From Arcobacter sp. LA11 (lineage in GTDB: Bacteria; Campylobacterota; Campylobacteria; Campylobacterales; Arcobacteraceae), in contig NZ_BDIR01000004.1 in assembly GCF_001895145.1 (NCBI RefSeq), positions 124,001-188,000 of the forward strand: a DNA stretch of 64,000 bases, in the 5' to 3' direction. Below the pieces are notes generated by a model, which was given only the letters and a program-made list of their open reading frames with translations, had not been told where the DNA came from and ran no database searches. This document shows, in pieces, positions 1-8,665 of this stretch (positions within the stretch are counted from its first letter, which is position 1; the number at the start of each line of letters is the position of its first letter). The position numbers were made by a program, and so were the translations under genes.

Positions 1-2302
1 TTTTGCAGTAGTAATGACTTTAGGTTTACAATATTATTTTTCTAAGCAATTAGCCACTGATATGGTTATAAAAAATGTTAAAAATCTTTCTGTTAATACT
101 GATGAGAGATTGGAAAATATGGATAACTATAGTAGTGAATTAATATCTATCCTAGAACTTTCTTCAGGGATTGATGATTTATCAAATAAATTTAATTCAT
201 CTAAAATTTTGAAAAAAATGGCAATTTCAATGAAAAATAAAGAGTATATTTATGCGATATATTTCGGGTTTTCAAATGGAGATTTTTTTGAATTGATAAA
301 CCTTCCTAATGATAATTCAAATTTAAAGAATAGATTTGAAGCTAAAGATAATGAAAGATGGCTTGGAATAAATATAATAAATATAGATAATAAAACTACA
401 GAGATAAAAACATTTTTTGAAAAAGATTTTAAGATAAGTAGAAAAATTGTTGGGACTACTGAATATAATCCTACTAAAAGACCTTGGTATATAAATGCAT
501 TAAAGAGTAATACCCTTATAAAAACAAGACCTTATATGTTTGCAAACTTAAAAAGTAATGGAATAACATATGCAAAAAAAATACCTGATCTTAATGATGA
601 AGTGGTTATTGGTATAGATATATCTTTAAAGAACTTATCTAACTTTTTAAAAAGTCAAATAGATATAGAAGGAAGTTATATTTATTTGGTTAATGATGAA
701 GGTAAAGTTATTGTATCAAGTACAGAGGAAAATAAACTAGATAAAAAATTGACAACGCTTTTAAAATCATTAAATTCAGAAAAATTAAATGAAATTGAGA
801 TTAATGGCAATGATTATTTTGTAGTTCAATCTACAATAAATTCTAAGTTTTATAATAAAGAACATTTATATATGCTTATCCCTAGAGATAAGATAATGGA
901 TCCTATAAATCTAAAGATTTTATATGCTATTGGGTTAAATGCAATCTTTATGAGTATCTTTACTCCTATTTTATGGTATTCATCTAAACCTATTGTTAAT
1001 CCAATTTATGAGTTAGAAAAAGAAAATGAAAAAATTCGTGATAGAAAATTTGATGAGGTTAAATTAGTAAAAACACGAATTAAAGAAGTTTATCATTTAT
1101 CCAAATCTTTACTTACAATGTCTGATTCAATTAAAGAGTATCAAGATTCTCAAATAAAACTAATGGATTCTTTTATAGCTTTGATTGCAAGTGCAATTGA
1201 TTCTAAGTCGGAATATACAGGCGGACATTGTAATAGAGTTCCTATTTTAACTCTTATGTTAGCTCAAGCTGCATCGGATAATAATGATGGTATTTTTAAA
1301 GAATTTAAACTAAAAAATGAAGATGAGAAAAGAGAATTAAGTATTGCTGCATGGTTACATGATTGTGGAAAGATTACAACTCCAGAATATATAGTAGATA
1401 AAGCTACAAAGCTAGAAACTATTTATAATAGAATACATGAAATAAGAACTCGTTTTGAAGTGATTTATAGAGATTTAATTATTGAATCATATAAAAAGCT
1501 TGAAGATGGAGAAGGAAAACCAGAGGTAGCAAAATGGCTTGAATCTGAACAAAAACAACTTATCTCTGATTTTGAATTTATTGCTAATACAAATATAGGT
1601 TCTGAATTTATGAAAGAGGAAGATAAAAACAGAATAGTAGAAATATCAAAAAGAACATGGGCAAGATACTTTGATGATACTTTAGGTCTTTCAAAAGATG
1701 AAAAACTTAGATATAAAAAAGAAGATAGTAGTATTGAAAATTTATTAAGTGATAAACAAAGACATATTATAAAAAGAAATAACTTTAATGAAGAAGAGTA
1801 TTTAGAAAAAGGATTTAAATTAGCAGTTCCAGAAAATATGTATAATTTAGGTGAGGTATATAATTTATCTATATCTAAAGGAACTCTAACAGATGAAGAA
1901 AGATTTAAAATTAATGAGCATATTATTATGACTATTAAAATGTTGGAACATCTTCCTTTTCCTGAACATTTAAAAAAAGTTCCAGAATATGCAGGAGCTC
2001 ATCATGAAACACTAATTGGTACAGGTTATCCTAAAAAACTCACAAAAGAAGATATGTCAATCCCTGCTAGAATAATGGCAGTTGCAGATATTTTTGAAGC
2101 TTTAACTGCAAAAGATAGGCCTTATAAAGATGCAAAAACATTATCAGAATCTATAAAAATATTAAGTTTTATGGTAAAAGATAAACATATTGATGAGGAT
2201 GTATTTAAACTATTCTTAGAAAGTAAAGTATATTTGGATTATGCGAAAGAATATTTATCTTCCGAACAAATTGATAGTGTTGATATAAAGAAATATATTT
2301 AA
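1..2302 (+). CDS. Cache-sensor HD-GYP domain protein (5' end outside window)
   Basis: Probable membrane-bound cyclic-di-GMP phosphodiesterase or signalling protein. The reading frame is open to the window edge upstream of the first ATG at 14, and residues before it continue a hydrophobic stretch, so the true start lies outside. Order: N-terminal membrane segment, a roughly 270-residue periplasmic dCache-like sensor with a KRPWY-type motif, a second membrane segment around residue 305-325 (counted from 14), then the HD-GYP domain. The HD pair is in WLHDCGK near residue 447. The GYP motif, HHETLIGTGYP near residue 662, has Ile where the family normally has Asp. The HD and GYP motifs are about 215 residues apart, far more than usual, so an insertion is present. 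Catalytic activity is therefore uncertain; family assignment is firm. Confidence 0.85.
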   Translation, partial: FAVVMTLGLQYYFSKQLATDMVIKNVKNLSVNTDERLENMDNYSSELISILELSSGIDDLSNKFNSSKILKKMAISMKNKEYIYAIYFGFSNGDFFELINLPNDNSNLKNRFEAKDNERWLGINIINIDNKTTEIKTFFEKDFKISRKIVGTTEYNPTKRPWYINALKSNTLIKTRPYMFANLKSNGITYAKKIPDLNDEVVIGIDISLKNLSNFLKSQIDIEGSYIYLVNDEGKVIVSSTEENKLDKKLTTLLKSLNSEKLNEIEINGNDYFVVQSTINSKFYNKEHLYMLIPRDKIMDPINLKILYAIGLNAIFMSIFTPILWYSSKPIVNPIYELEKENEKIRDRKFDEVKLVKTRIKEVYHLSKSLLTMSDSIKEYQDSQIKLMDSFIALIASAIDSKSEYTGGHCNRVPILTLMLAQAASDNNDGIFKEFKLKNEDEKRELSIAAWLHDCGKITTPEYIVDKATKLETIYNRIHEIRTRFEVIYRDLIIESYKKLEDGEGKPEVAKWLESEQKQLISDFEFIANTNIGSEFMKEEDKNRIVEISKRTWARYFDDTLGLSKDEKLRYKKEDSSIENLLSDKQRHIIKRNNFNEEEYLEKGFKLAVPENMYNLGEVYNLSISKGTLTDEERFKINEHIIMTIKMLEHLPFPEHLKKVPEYAGAHHETLIGTGYPKKLTKEDMSIPARIMAVADIFEALTAKDRPYKDAKTLSESIKILSFMVKDKHIDEDVFKLFLESKVYLDYAKEYLSSEQIDSVDIKKYI

Positions 2303-2387
2303 TTAGTTTTTGTCATATATAAAGAGTTGAAATATTAATAATTAATTTTCATTTAGCTAAAATACAAACTAAAATCAAAGGAAAAAA

Positions 2388-3269
2388 ATGCAGCACTTGA
2401 TTACTACCGCAGACTTTACAAAAGAAGAAATTCTTAATATTTTTGATGATGCTAGAATATTTTTAGATATGGAATCTAGTGAGGTTTTAAAAGGTAAAAT
2501 TATTGTAAACCTGTTTTTTGAGAACTCAACAAGAACAAGAGGTGCTTTTGAAATGGCTGCAAAAAGACTTGGTGCTCAAGTAATCTCTTTAGATGTTGGA
2601 ACTTCTTCAACAAAAAAAGGTGAGACTATCTTTGATACAGTAACAAATATTAACGCCATGGGACCAGATGCAATTGTTATAAGACACTCTGATTGTAATT
2701 TTCATAAAACTTTAATTGATTATGTAGATTGTCCAATTTTAAACGCAGGTGCAGGTAAAAATGCTCATCCTACACAAGCTTTATTAGATTTATTTACTAT
2801 TGTAGAGCACTATAATGGTGATACAGAAGGTAAAAAAGTTGCGATTATTGGAGATATAAGAACTTCAAGAGTTGCTGGTTCTAATAAAAAACTTCTTCCA
2901 CGATTTGGTATGGATGTAAGTTTTGTTGCTCCTGATTGTTTTAAATCAGAAGATCCTGAGTTCAAACAGTATGATAATATTTCTGAAATTATTGATGAGG
3001 TAGATGTTGTTATGAGTTTAAGAACTCAACTTGAACGTCACAATGAAATGTATTTTTCCTCACTTCATGAATATGCAAAAGATTACTGTATTACAAAAGA
3101 TACTTTTGGAGATAGAGATATTCTTTTATTACACCCAGGACCAGTAAATAGAAATGTTGATATTTCTGACGAGATGTTAGTTGACCCAAGAAATAAAATT
3201 TTAGAACAAGTTAGAAATGGTGTTGCAGTTAGAATGGCAATTCTTAAAAAACTTGTTAAAGACCAATAA
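2388..3269 (+). CDS. pyrB: Aspartate carbamoyltransferase catalytic chain
   Basis: Catalyses carbamoyl phosphate plus L-aspartate to N-carbamoyl-aspartate, the committed step of pyrimidine synthesis, in the cytoplasm. The 293 residues match the usual catalytic-chain length. The carbamoyl-phosphate loop reads FFENSTRTRGAF near residue 45. HPTQALLDLFTI near residue 128 and LHPGPVNRNVDIS near residue 250 are the other signatures. The ATG at 2388 follows AAAGGAAAAA at a normal distance. No regulatory chain gene (pyrI) is adjacent. The next gene, pabB, starts 12 bases downstream, so the two are probably cotranscribed. Confidence 0.95.
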   Translation: MQHLITTADFTKEEILNIFDDARIFLDMESSEVLKGKIIVNLFFENSTRTRGAFEMAAKRLGAQVISLDVGTSSTKKGETIFDTVTNINAMGPDAIVIRHSDCNFHKTLIDYVDCPILNAGAGKNAHPTQALLDLFTIVEHYNGDTEGKKVAIIGDIRTSRVAGSNKKLLPRFGMDVSFVAPDCFKSEDPEFKQYDNISEIIDEVDVVMSLRTQLERHNEMYFSSLHEYAKDYCITKDTFGDRDILLLHPGPVNRNVDISDEMLVDPRNKILEQVRNGVAVRMAILKKLVKDQ

Positions 3270-3281
3270 TCTAAGATTAAT

Positions 3282-4235
3282 TTGAACGAAGAATTAAAAA
3301 ATATATTAAATAAATATGGCTCTTTTAAAGAGCCATTTTTTTTTACTATCTCATATGACCTATCAAAATTTTATGTAAAACCTTTAAAAAATTTACCAGC
3401 AGAGATTAGTTACGAGATAAATGATAAAGTCTCTTCAAAACTTACTAAAAAGCAAAGAATAAAAAAATATCCTATATCTTTTAAAGAGTATAAAAAGAAA
3501 TTTGATTATATTCAAGAGCAAATAAAAGCCGGAAATTCTTATCTTTTAAATCTAACTTCTAAAACACAAATTGATTCAGAACTTACACTCGAAGAAATTT
3601 ATGAAAAAGCAAATGCAAAATTCAAGTTGAAATTTTTTGATGAATTTGTATGCTTTTCTCCTGAAAAGTTTATAGAGATAAAAAAAAATAAAATCTATAC
3701 CTATCCTATGAAAGGAACTATTGATTCTAAAATACCAAATGCTGAAGCTAAAATTTTAGGTGATACAAAAGAGATGGCAGAACATACTATGGTTGTAGAT
3801 TTACTTAGAAATGATTTAGGAATTGTTTCAAATAAAATTAGGGTTGATAAATTTAGATATATTGATAAAATAAATGCTGGAGATAAAAAGCTTTTACAAG
3901 TAAGTTCAAAAATCTCAGGTCATTTAGAAGAAAATTGGCATGAAAAAATTGGAGACATCTTAACTTCAATATTACCAGCAGGTTCAATTACAGGAACACC
4001 AAAGAAGAAAACTGTTGAAATTCTTAAAGATATAGAAGATTATGATAGAGGTTACTATACGGGTATCTTTGGAGTATATGATGGAACTTCACTTGATTCA
4101 GGTGTAATGATAAGATTTATTGAAAAAGATAAAAATGGAAAGATTTACTATAAAAGTGGAGGAGGAATTACTTGTGATTCCGATACAAATTTAGAATACT
4201 TAGAGCTACTTGATAAAATTTATTTACCTATTTAA
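3282..4235 (+). CDS. pabB: Aminodeoxychorismate synthase component I (short PabB-like)
   Basis: Chorismate-binding enzyme of para-aminobenzoate, hence folate, synthesis: it aminates chorismate to aminodeoxychorismate. Only the C-terminal catalytic domain is clear. MKGTID near residue 145, the EMAEHTMVVDLLRNDLG stretch, ILPAGSITGTPK near residue 233 and the IFGVYDG region are the standard chorismate-enzyme motifs. At 317 residues it is a short form lacking most of the N-terminal domain of anthranilate synthases. The start is TTG at 3282, as no in-frame ATG precedes the conserved part. No glutamine amidotransferase (pabA) is adjacent; the likely lyase partner is the aminotransferase-IV protein at 6936. 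Family is certain; PabB rather than another chorismate enzyme is likely. Confidence 0.85.
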   Translation: MNEELKNILNKYGSFKEPFFFTISYDLSKFYVKPLKNLPAEISYEINDKVSSKLTKKQRIKKYPISFKEYKKKFDYIQEQIKAGNSYLLNLTSKTQIDSELTLEEIYEKANAKFKLKFFDEFVCFSPEKFIEIKKNKIYTYPMKGTIDSKIPNAEAKILGDTKEMAEHTMVVDLLRNDLGIVSNKIRVDKFRYIDKINAGDKKLLQVSSKISGHLEENWHEKIGDILTSILPAGSITGTPKKKTVEILKDIEDYDRGYYTGIFGVYDGTSLDSGVMIRFIEKDKNGKIYYKSGGGITCDSDTNLEYLELLDKIYLPI

Positions 4236-4286
4236 GATTATTTTTTTATAATTTATAATTGGATAACTTATAAAAAAGGATATGCT

Positions 4287-4598
4287 ATGAATTATCAAGA
4301 TGAGAGAGAATTTAACCAAGATTTAGACTTAGCAAAAAATACAAGAGATGTAAATATCCAAAAAAGATTTTTAAAATCTTATAGTCTCGGGATTAGAAAG
4401 GCCTTGGCAAAAAACCCTTTTCTAAATTCTGATATTGCAAATAATTTATTGTTTGATACAAGTTCAAATGTGTCTTTTCAAGCTTCAAAAAATAATAACT
4501 GTACGAAGCAAAGAGATTTTATTAGTGAAATATTAGATAATAAATGTGTTGTTTGTGATTTGGATCTTATTCCTTTAAATTGTGATAACTGTAAATAA
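4287..4598 (+). CDS. Small protein with variant leucine-rich-repeat-like motif and Cys tail
   Basis: A 103-residue protein of unknown function. The middle (residues 30-65), including GIRKALAKNPFLNSDIANN, resembles the short helical repeats of variant leucine-rich-repeat proteins, of the 'R-ALAKNP-L---I---L' type. The C-terminus holds CVVC and CDNC, which could bind a metal. The ATG follows AAAAAGGATATGCT with a good ribosome binding site. It stands alone between pabB and a 440-base non-coding stretch. It could be a fragment of a longer repeat protein. The function is not recognisable. Confidence 0.6.
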   Translation: MNYQDEREFNQDLDLAKNTRDVNIQKRFLKSYSLGIRKALAKNPFLNSDIANNLLFDTSSNVSFQASKNNNCTKQRDFISEILDNKCVVCDLDLIPLNCDNCK

Positions 4599-5041
4599 TC
4601 AAAATTTTTTACAGCAATTTTTAAATAACATTTAATTACTTATAATTAACTATAACTTTAATTAGCTCAATGGCTAAAAAAAGTTATTGAAAAAATATAA
4701 ATAAAATTCTTACTATAAGAATGCCAAAAAAATTCTTTCTAATTTAGGACTTACTTTAAAGTATAAAAAGTTTATTGTCTAAATTTATTTGCCTTTCTAA
4801 TTAAGCTACAAAAAAACAAAAAAATACTTAAATTTTATAAATTTTTCTTGTAACCAAGAGATAACTTTTCACAGATAGAATAATGTAAATAAAATGTAAT
4901 GAATATGTATTCACTTAAAGAAAACTTAGAAAAAAGAAAAACCTTAATTATTGCGTAAAAAAACTTAAAAAAAAATTTATTTTTAAATTTATTTTAATTT
5001 TTCTTTGATTATAATGCGCCAAATTTATTTAAGGAGAAAAA
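4599..5041 (+). promoter_or_regulatory. 443-base non-coding region ending in the promoter of the Cj0069-like gene
   Basis: Extremely AT-rich stretch without a convincing gene; the longest readable frames are under 25 codons and lack ribosome binding sites. At its 3' end lies a good -10 hexamer TATAAT at 5010-5015, preceded by the A/T-rich waves typical of Campylobacterota promoters instead of a clear -35 box. AAGGAG at 5031-5036 is the ribosome binding site for the ATG at 5042. I see no hairpin strong enough to call an RNA gene, though a small RNA cannot be excluded. Confidence 0.5.
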
Positions 5042-6085
5042 ATGAAAAACACTGTTTTTGTTATTGAATATGCAAAAGGAACTGACAAAGGATTTGATGG
5101 ATTTAGACCAGATACTAAACCAATTTTAGATGCGATTGAAGAGGTAACTAGTTATAAGACTGAAATTGTTTTCTATAGACCAAATAGAAAATATGACTTA
5201 CTAGAGTATTTAAAAGAGAAAGCTGTTGCAGTTATTAGTAGAATCAATCCAGGTAATTTAAAAGAAGTTGATGAGTATTTTCAATTTTTAAAAGCTTTAG
5301 GAAATGCAGGTGTTGAAGTTCATACTCATCCAGATGTTATGATTAACTTAGATTTTAAAGATATCCTAGCTAAGTTAAAAGGGACACCTCTAGGTGACGA
5401 TGAAACTTACTTTTATCATACATATACAGACTTTGCTACAAAATTTCCTGCAGATTTAGACAAGTATGGAATTAGAGTATTAAAAACAAACTATGGATCA
5501 ACAGGTGAGGGTGTATATCTTGTATCTAAAAAAGATGATGGTTCTATTTTCTCAGTTGAAGCTGTAAATAATCAAAAATACTATTATGATGATATTGATG
5601 AGTTTTTACATAAGTTTGAGCCAAACTTTGATGAAACTGTATCAGAATATGCAGCATACTTTCAAGGTAAAACAGGATTTGTTGGATGTAGATATTTAGA
5701 AAGAATTGCAGAAGGTGAAATTAGAGTTTTACTTGTAAATGATAAAGCAATTTCTGTTGTACATAAAAAACCTCAAGAAGGTGAATTTTCAGCAACACTA
5801 TTTAGTGGAGCAAAATATAAATATGAATCACCAGAAGATCCAAAATGGAAAGATGTTATTAATTTAACAATGAATGGATTAAAAGACTTAAAAGCATATT
5901 TAAATGGGAAAAACTATCCATTATTATGGACTATGGATTATATCTTAGATTATAATGAAGATGGAAGTGACAAATATGTTCTTTCTGAAATTAATTGTTC
6001 TTGTGTTGGTATTACAACAGAATTACAATATGCAAAAGATGTAGCTGCAGTTTTTGTTCCAAAAAAAGATAAAAAGAAAAAATAA
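5042..6085 (+). CDS. Cj0069-family ATP-grasp-like protein
   Basis: A 347-residue cytoplasmic protein resembling the Campylobacter Cj0069 family, which has an ATP-grasp-like layout. Supporting segments are VLKTNYGSTGEGVYLV near residue 147 (a nucleotide-binding-type glycine loop), GEIRVLLVNDKAISVVHKKP near residue 228, and the C-terminal LSEINCSCVGITTE near residue 318, placed like the metal-binding E-x-N of ATP-grasp enzymes. ATP-grasp enzymes ligate a carboxylate to an amine or thiol. The substrate here is unknown. It has its own promoter and a strong AAGGAG site, and ends in a Lys-rich tail. The family call is fairly confident; the ligase role is inferred. Confidence 0.7.
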   Translation: MKNTVFVIEYAKGTDKGFDGFRPDTKPILDAIEEVTSYKTEIVFYRPNRKYDLLEYLKEKAVAVISRINPGNLKEVDEYFQFLKALGNAGVEVHTHPDVMINLDFKDILAKLKGTPLGDDETYFYHTYTDFATKFPADLDKYGIRVLKTNYGSTGEGVYLVSKKDDGSIFSVEAVNNQKYYYDDIDEFLHKFEPNFDETVSEYAAYFQGKTGFVGCRYLERIAEGEIRVLLVNDKAISVVHKKPQEGEFSATLFSGAKYKYESPEDPKWKDVINLTMNGLKDLKAYLNGKNYPLLWTMDYILDYNEDGSDKYVLSEINCSCVGITTELQYAKDVAAVFVPKKDKKKK

Positions 6086-6090
6086 TTTGA

Positions 6091-6110
6091 AGTAGGGATT
6101 AATCCCTACT
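6091..6110. terminator. Palindromic hairpin between convergent genes
   Basis: Perfect 20-base palindrome AGTAGGGATTAATCCCTACT directly after the Cj0069-like gene. It overlaps the stop codon of the converging hydrolase gene. It has only a modest T-rich tail (CCAAAATTTT) on the plus strand, so it is a plausible but weak bidirectional terminator. Confidence 0.5.
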
Positions 6111-6869
6111 CCAAAATTTTAAGAAGTGGATAATATCTTTTTTTACATATATATTTGTAGTAATATCATGTTTTGTTTGAGGTAGTATAATTACTTTTGC
6201 ATTTTTGTATTTCATCAATGCTTTTGTACAATGTCCTTTTATTTCATGATTTTCATTTGGTTTTGAATTTTTACCAAAATATTCATCATGTGTTCCGATA
6301 ATATTTAAAAAAGGTTCATTTTTTTTAGCACCTATTTTAAAATCTTTTGAGTAGTATCCATTTTCACAAGAATAAGCAGTGATAATCCTTGCTTTAAATT
6401 CTCTTCCTTTAAAAGCAGCAGCTGCTAACCCACCTTCTGAGTTTCCCATTAGAAAAAGATGCTCTTCATCAATAAAACTCACACTTTTCAGTTTTTCAAG
6501 ATTAAAATGAATCTCAGCTTGTCTTACTTTATGAACAGCTTCATAAGCACTCATTTTTGCAGGAGTATTATAAGTTGGTCTATTTTCAATTTTAAATGAA
6601 TTTGGTGCAAAAAATATAAAACCAGCTTCTTCAACTATCCATTTTCTGTAAATTTTTCCTTTTGTAAGTCCTTTAGAACCGTGCATAAAGAGTAGAGTGG
6701 GGATTTTTTTATCTGCTATAAAATTAGGATATTTTTTTTTAAATTTATTTAATGTCCCATAATATGCTTTTTCTAATCCACCATAACCTTTTGGAATACC
6801 TATATATGCATATTTATACGTATCTTCAAAATTATTATATTTTAAAAGTGTTTTGTTTATATCTGTCAA
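6099..6869 (-). CDS. Alpha/beta hydrolase, dienelactone-hydrolase-like
   Basis: A 256-residue putative serine hydrolase of unknown substrate. The nucleophile elbow is GNSEGG near residue 142 (pattern G-x-S-x-G). The acid is probably the Asp in IIGTHDEYFG near residue 195, and the base the His in QTKHDI near residue 235; this is the order expected of the fold. FMHGSKG near residue 62 fits the oxyanion-hole region. No signal peptide is visible, so it is probably cytoplasmic. The gene is convergent with the Cj0069-like gene. It sits back to back with the PabC-like gene and shares a short intergenic region with it. Confidence 0.7.
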   Translation of the reverse strand: MTDINKTLLKYNNFEDTYKYAYIGIPKGYGGLEKAYYGTLNKFKKKYPNFIADKKIPTLLFMHGSKGLTKGKIYRKWIVEEAGFIFFAPNSFKIENRPTYNTPAKMSAYEAVHKVRQAEIHFNLEKLKSVSFIDEEHLFLMGNSEGGLAAAAFKGREFKARIITAYSCENGYYSKDFKIGAKKNEPFLNIIGTHDEYFGKNSKPNENHEIKGHCTKALMKYKNAKVIILPQTKHDITTNIYVKKDIIHFLKFWSRD

Positions 6870-6935
6870 ACCTATATTTCCTAAAATTTTTTCGCTATTA
6901 TAACGAAATTAAAAAATACTGGAATTAATATATAT

Positions 6936-7499
6936 ATGTACTATTTTGAAACTATAAAATGTGAAGACTTTGAAGTGTTAAATTTAGATTATCATAATAA
7001 AAGAGTTGCAAATACAATTGGTTTAAATATAAATCTTCAAGAGTATATTTACCCACCTTCAAACGAGCTTCTTAGATGTAAGGTTATTTATGATGAAGAA
7101 GGTATTACTGATGTTGAATACTTTAAATATAAAAAGAGAGAAATCAAATCATTTAAAATAATAGTTGAAGATAAAATTAATTATTCAAAAAAGTATGTAA
7201 ATAGAACAGCTCTAGATAACTTATTTAATCAAAGAGAAAATGCAGATGAAATTATCATTATAAAAAATGATTTTGTAACGGATACTTCAATTGCTAATAT
7301 TGCAATACATGATGGAAGTTCTTGGATAACTCCCAAAACCCCACTTTTATATGGTACGACAAGAGCAAGATTAATTGAAGAAAAAAGAATTTTTGAAAAA
7401 GAAATAACTATTGATATGTTAAAAAATGCAAAAAAATTTGCTTTGATGAATGCTATGATTGATTTTGATATTTTAGAAGACTATTCATTTTTTTTATAA
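6936..7499 (+). CDS. pabC: Aminotransferase class IV protein, probable aminodeoxychorismate lyase
   Basis: Short (187-residue) PLP-dependent class IV protein. It probably releases pyruvate from aminodeoxychorismate to give para-aminobenzoate, complementing the PabB-like enzyme at 3282. The C-terminal half carries the fold-IV signature: IANIAIHDGSSWITPKTPLL near residue 122, then YGTTRARLIEE. The Lys in YSKKYVNR near residue 90 is a candidate for the PLP Schiff base. It is much shorter than E. coli PabC, as is common in Campylobacterota. Its last 19 bases overlap the converging LapG-like gene. The specific substrate is inferred; a branched-chain aminotransferase fragment is less likely. Confidence 0.7.
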   Translation: MYYFETIKCEDFEVLNLDYHNKRVANTIGLNINLQEYIYPPSNELLRCKVIYDEEGITDVEYFKYKKREIKSFKIIVEDKINYSKKYVNRTALDNLFNQRENADEIIIIKNDFVTDTSIANIAIHDGSSWITPKTPLLYGTTRARLIEEKRIFEKEITIDMLKNAKKFALMNAMIDFDILEDYSFFL

Positions 7500-8122
7500 A
7501 CTCTATTTAATAGAAGACTCCATTTATCAACTTTCCCCCAGTTGATTTTAACTTTCTTATGTATTTTTTTATTTTTTAGAATATATGCAGCTTTTTCATT
7601 AAATATAAATTGAGGTTCTAGTTTCTTTCTTATATCAAAAGGAACTACTTTAAAACTTAGGTTATCAAGTACTAAAGGCATGGCTTTTTTATTTTCTATA
7701 TAAAGTAATATCATGTGATAACTTGCTTCACCTCTTACTTTTACAACACTTAAAAATAGTTTTTCTTTTGGAATACCAGTTTCTAAAAGTGTAAAGTATT
7801 TTGCAATAGCATAATCTTCACAATCACCTTTTCCATTTATTAAGAACTCTTTTGGAGTTGCCCAATGATCGTCTACTTTGTATTTTGTTGCATCATTAAT
7901 TGGTAATATTTTATTATAAAAAGCATTTACATGAGAGAGTTTTTTTAATAATCTAAAATCTTTTATTTTCTTTTTTAATTCGAGATATTTTATTAATCTA
8001 ATAGTAATAGCTTTTTCTTTTGTTGAGGATTTTATAATTCTTAAATCATCATTGCTTAAAGTTATACTTTTAGCTGATAAAGAAATTGTAGATATTAAAA
8101 TAAGTAAAATTAATTGTTTCAT
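7481..8122 (-). CDS. LapG-like periplasmic transglutaminase-type cysteine protease
   Basis: A 213-residue exported protein of the bacterial transglutaminase-like cysteine proteinase family, whose best-known member, LapG, cleaves a surface adhesin and is held in check by the cyclic-di-GMP receptor LapD. Residues 1-18 form a signal peptide. Cys101 sits in GKGDCEDYAIAKY, His136 in SYHMILL and Asp153 in LVLDNL; the 35- and 17-residue spacings are close to those of the LapG triad. Asp100 and Glu102 match the calcium ligands flanking the LapG cysteine. No LapD or adhesin gene is in the window. Family assignment is strong; the LapG role is inferred. Confidence 0.8.
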   Translation of the reverse strand: MKQLILLILISTISLSAKSITLSNDDLRIIKSSTKEKAITIRLIKYLELKKKIKDFRLLKKLSHVNAFYNKILPINDATKYKVDDHWATPKEFLINGKGDCEDYAIAKYFTLLETGIPKEKLFLSVVKVRGEASYHMILLYIENKKAMPLVLDNLSFKVVPFDIRKKLEPQFIFNEKAAYILKNKKIHKKVKINWGKVDKWSLLLNRVYKKNE

Positions 8123-8162
8123 AGGCTATAATACACAAGTTAAATTGAACTTAGGATTAAAA

Positions 8163-8600
8163 ATGATTAATAATATTATAGAGAATGTAGAGTATAAAGA
8201 TTTAGTAAGTTCACAAATAAAAGATACTATGGGATTTTTATTAAAACAAAATGAAGAGTTTGCAATTACTGCAAATATTGATGCAGTTACTTTTGACCCA
8301 GAATTACCAAAAGCAACCCTTGAACAGCTTTCAAAATTTTCACTTTTTATTTTATCAAATTATACTTATTCAACTGTAAAACTAGATGAGTCTGCGATTT
8401 ATTTCGAAGCAGGATTTGGGAGTGAAAATTTTGGTTCAACTGTTAAAGTGCCTTTTTATGCGGTATTTCAAATTGTTGTTGAAGAATCAATTCTTTTTGT
8501 AAATTCTGTTGCTACAGTTGATAAATTTAATAAAGATGCAAAAGAAAAATCTTTCAATGTATTTAAAAATAACCCAAATAATAAGAAATTAATAAAATAA
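8163..8600 (+). CDS. Conserved protein with SspB-like sequence pattern
   Basis: A 145-residue cytoplasmic protein. I chose ATG 8163, which follows TAGGATTAAAA; the frame continues upstream to 8052 but only across the divergent gene. The central region has the rhythm of SspB-type ClpX adaptors: a strand with ILSNYTYSTVKLDESAIYFE, then a GFGSENFGSTVKVPFYAVF segment, comparable to the 'FGG--E-L-VPF-AI' core of SspB. The C-terminus is polar and Lys-rich, as the ClpX-binding tail of SspB is. This resemblance is by eye only. If wrong, it is simply a conserved unknown. It is divergent from the LapG-like gene. Confidence 0.55.
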   Translation: MINNIIENVEYKDLVSSQIKDTMGFLLKQNEEFAITANIDAVTFDPELPKATLEQLSKFSLFILSNYTYSTVKLDESAIYFEAGFGSENFGSTVKVPFYAVFQIVVEESILFVNSVATVDKFNKDAKEKSFNVFKNNPNNKKLIK

Positions 8601-8665
8601 GAATATATATATTTACTTTAGTGTCACTTTTATGCTACACTTTAAAATATAAGGAGTAAATATTA

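Noticed and set aside
3300-3350. Inverted repeat GGCTCTTTTAAAGAGCC near the start of pabB as a terminator for pyrB
   Set aside because: It is followed by a T-run and could act as one, but it lies inside the pabB reading frame. It would end transcription of that gene, so I leave it as a possible attenuator without a feature call.
4900-4962. Short frame of about 19 codons before the Cj0069-like gene
   Set aside because: No ribosome binding site, AT-driven composition and nothing conserved in appearance; treated as non-coding.
8052-8162. Upstream extension of the SspB-like gene
   Set aside because: It overlaps the signal-peptide end of the divergent LapG-like gene; ATG 8163 has the better ribosome site.
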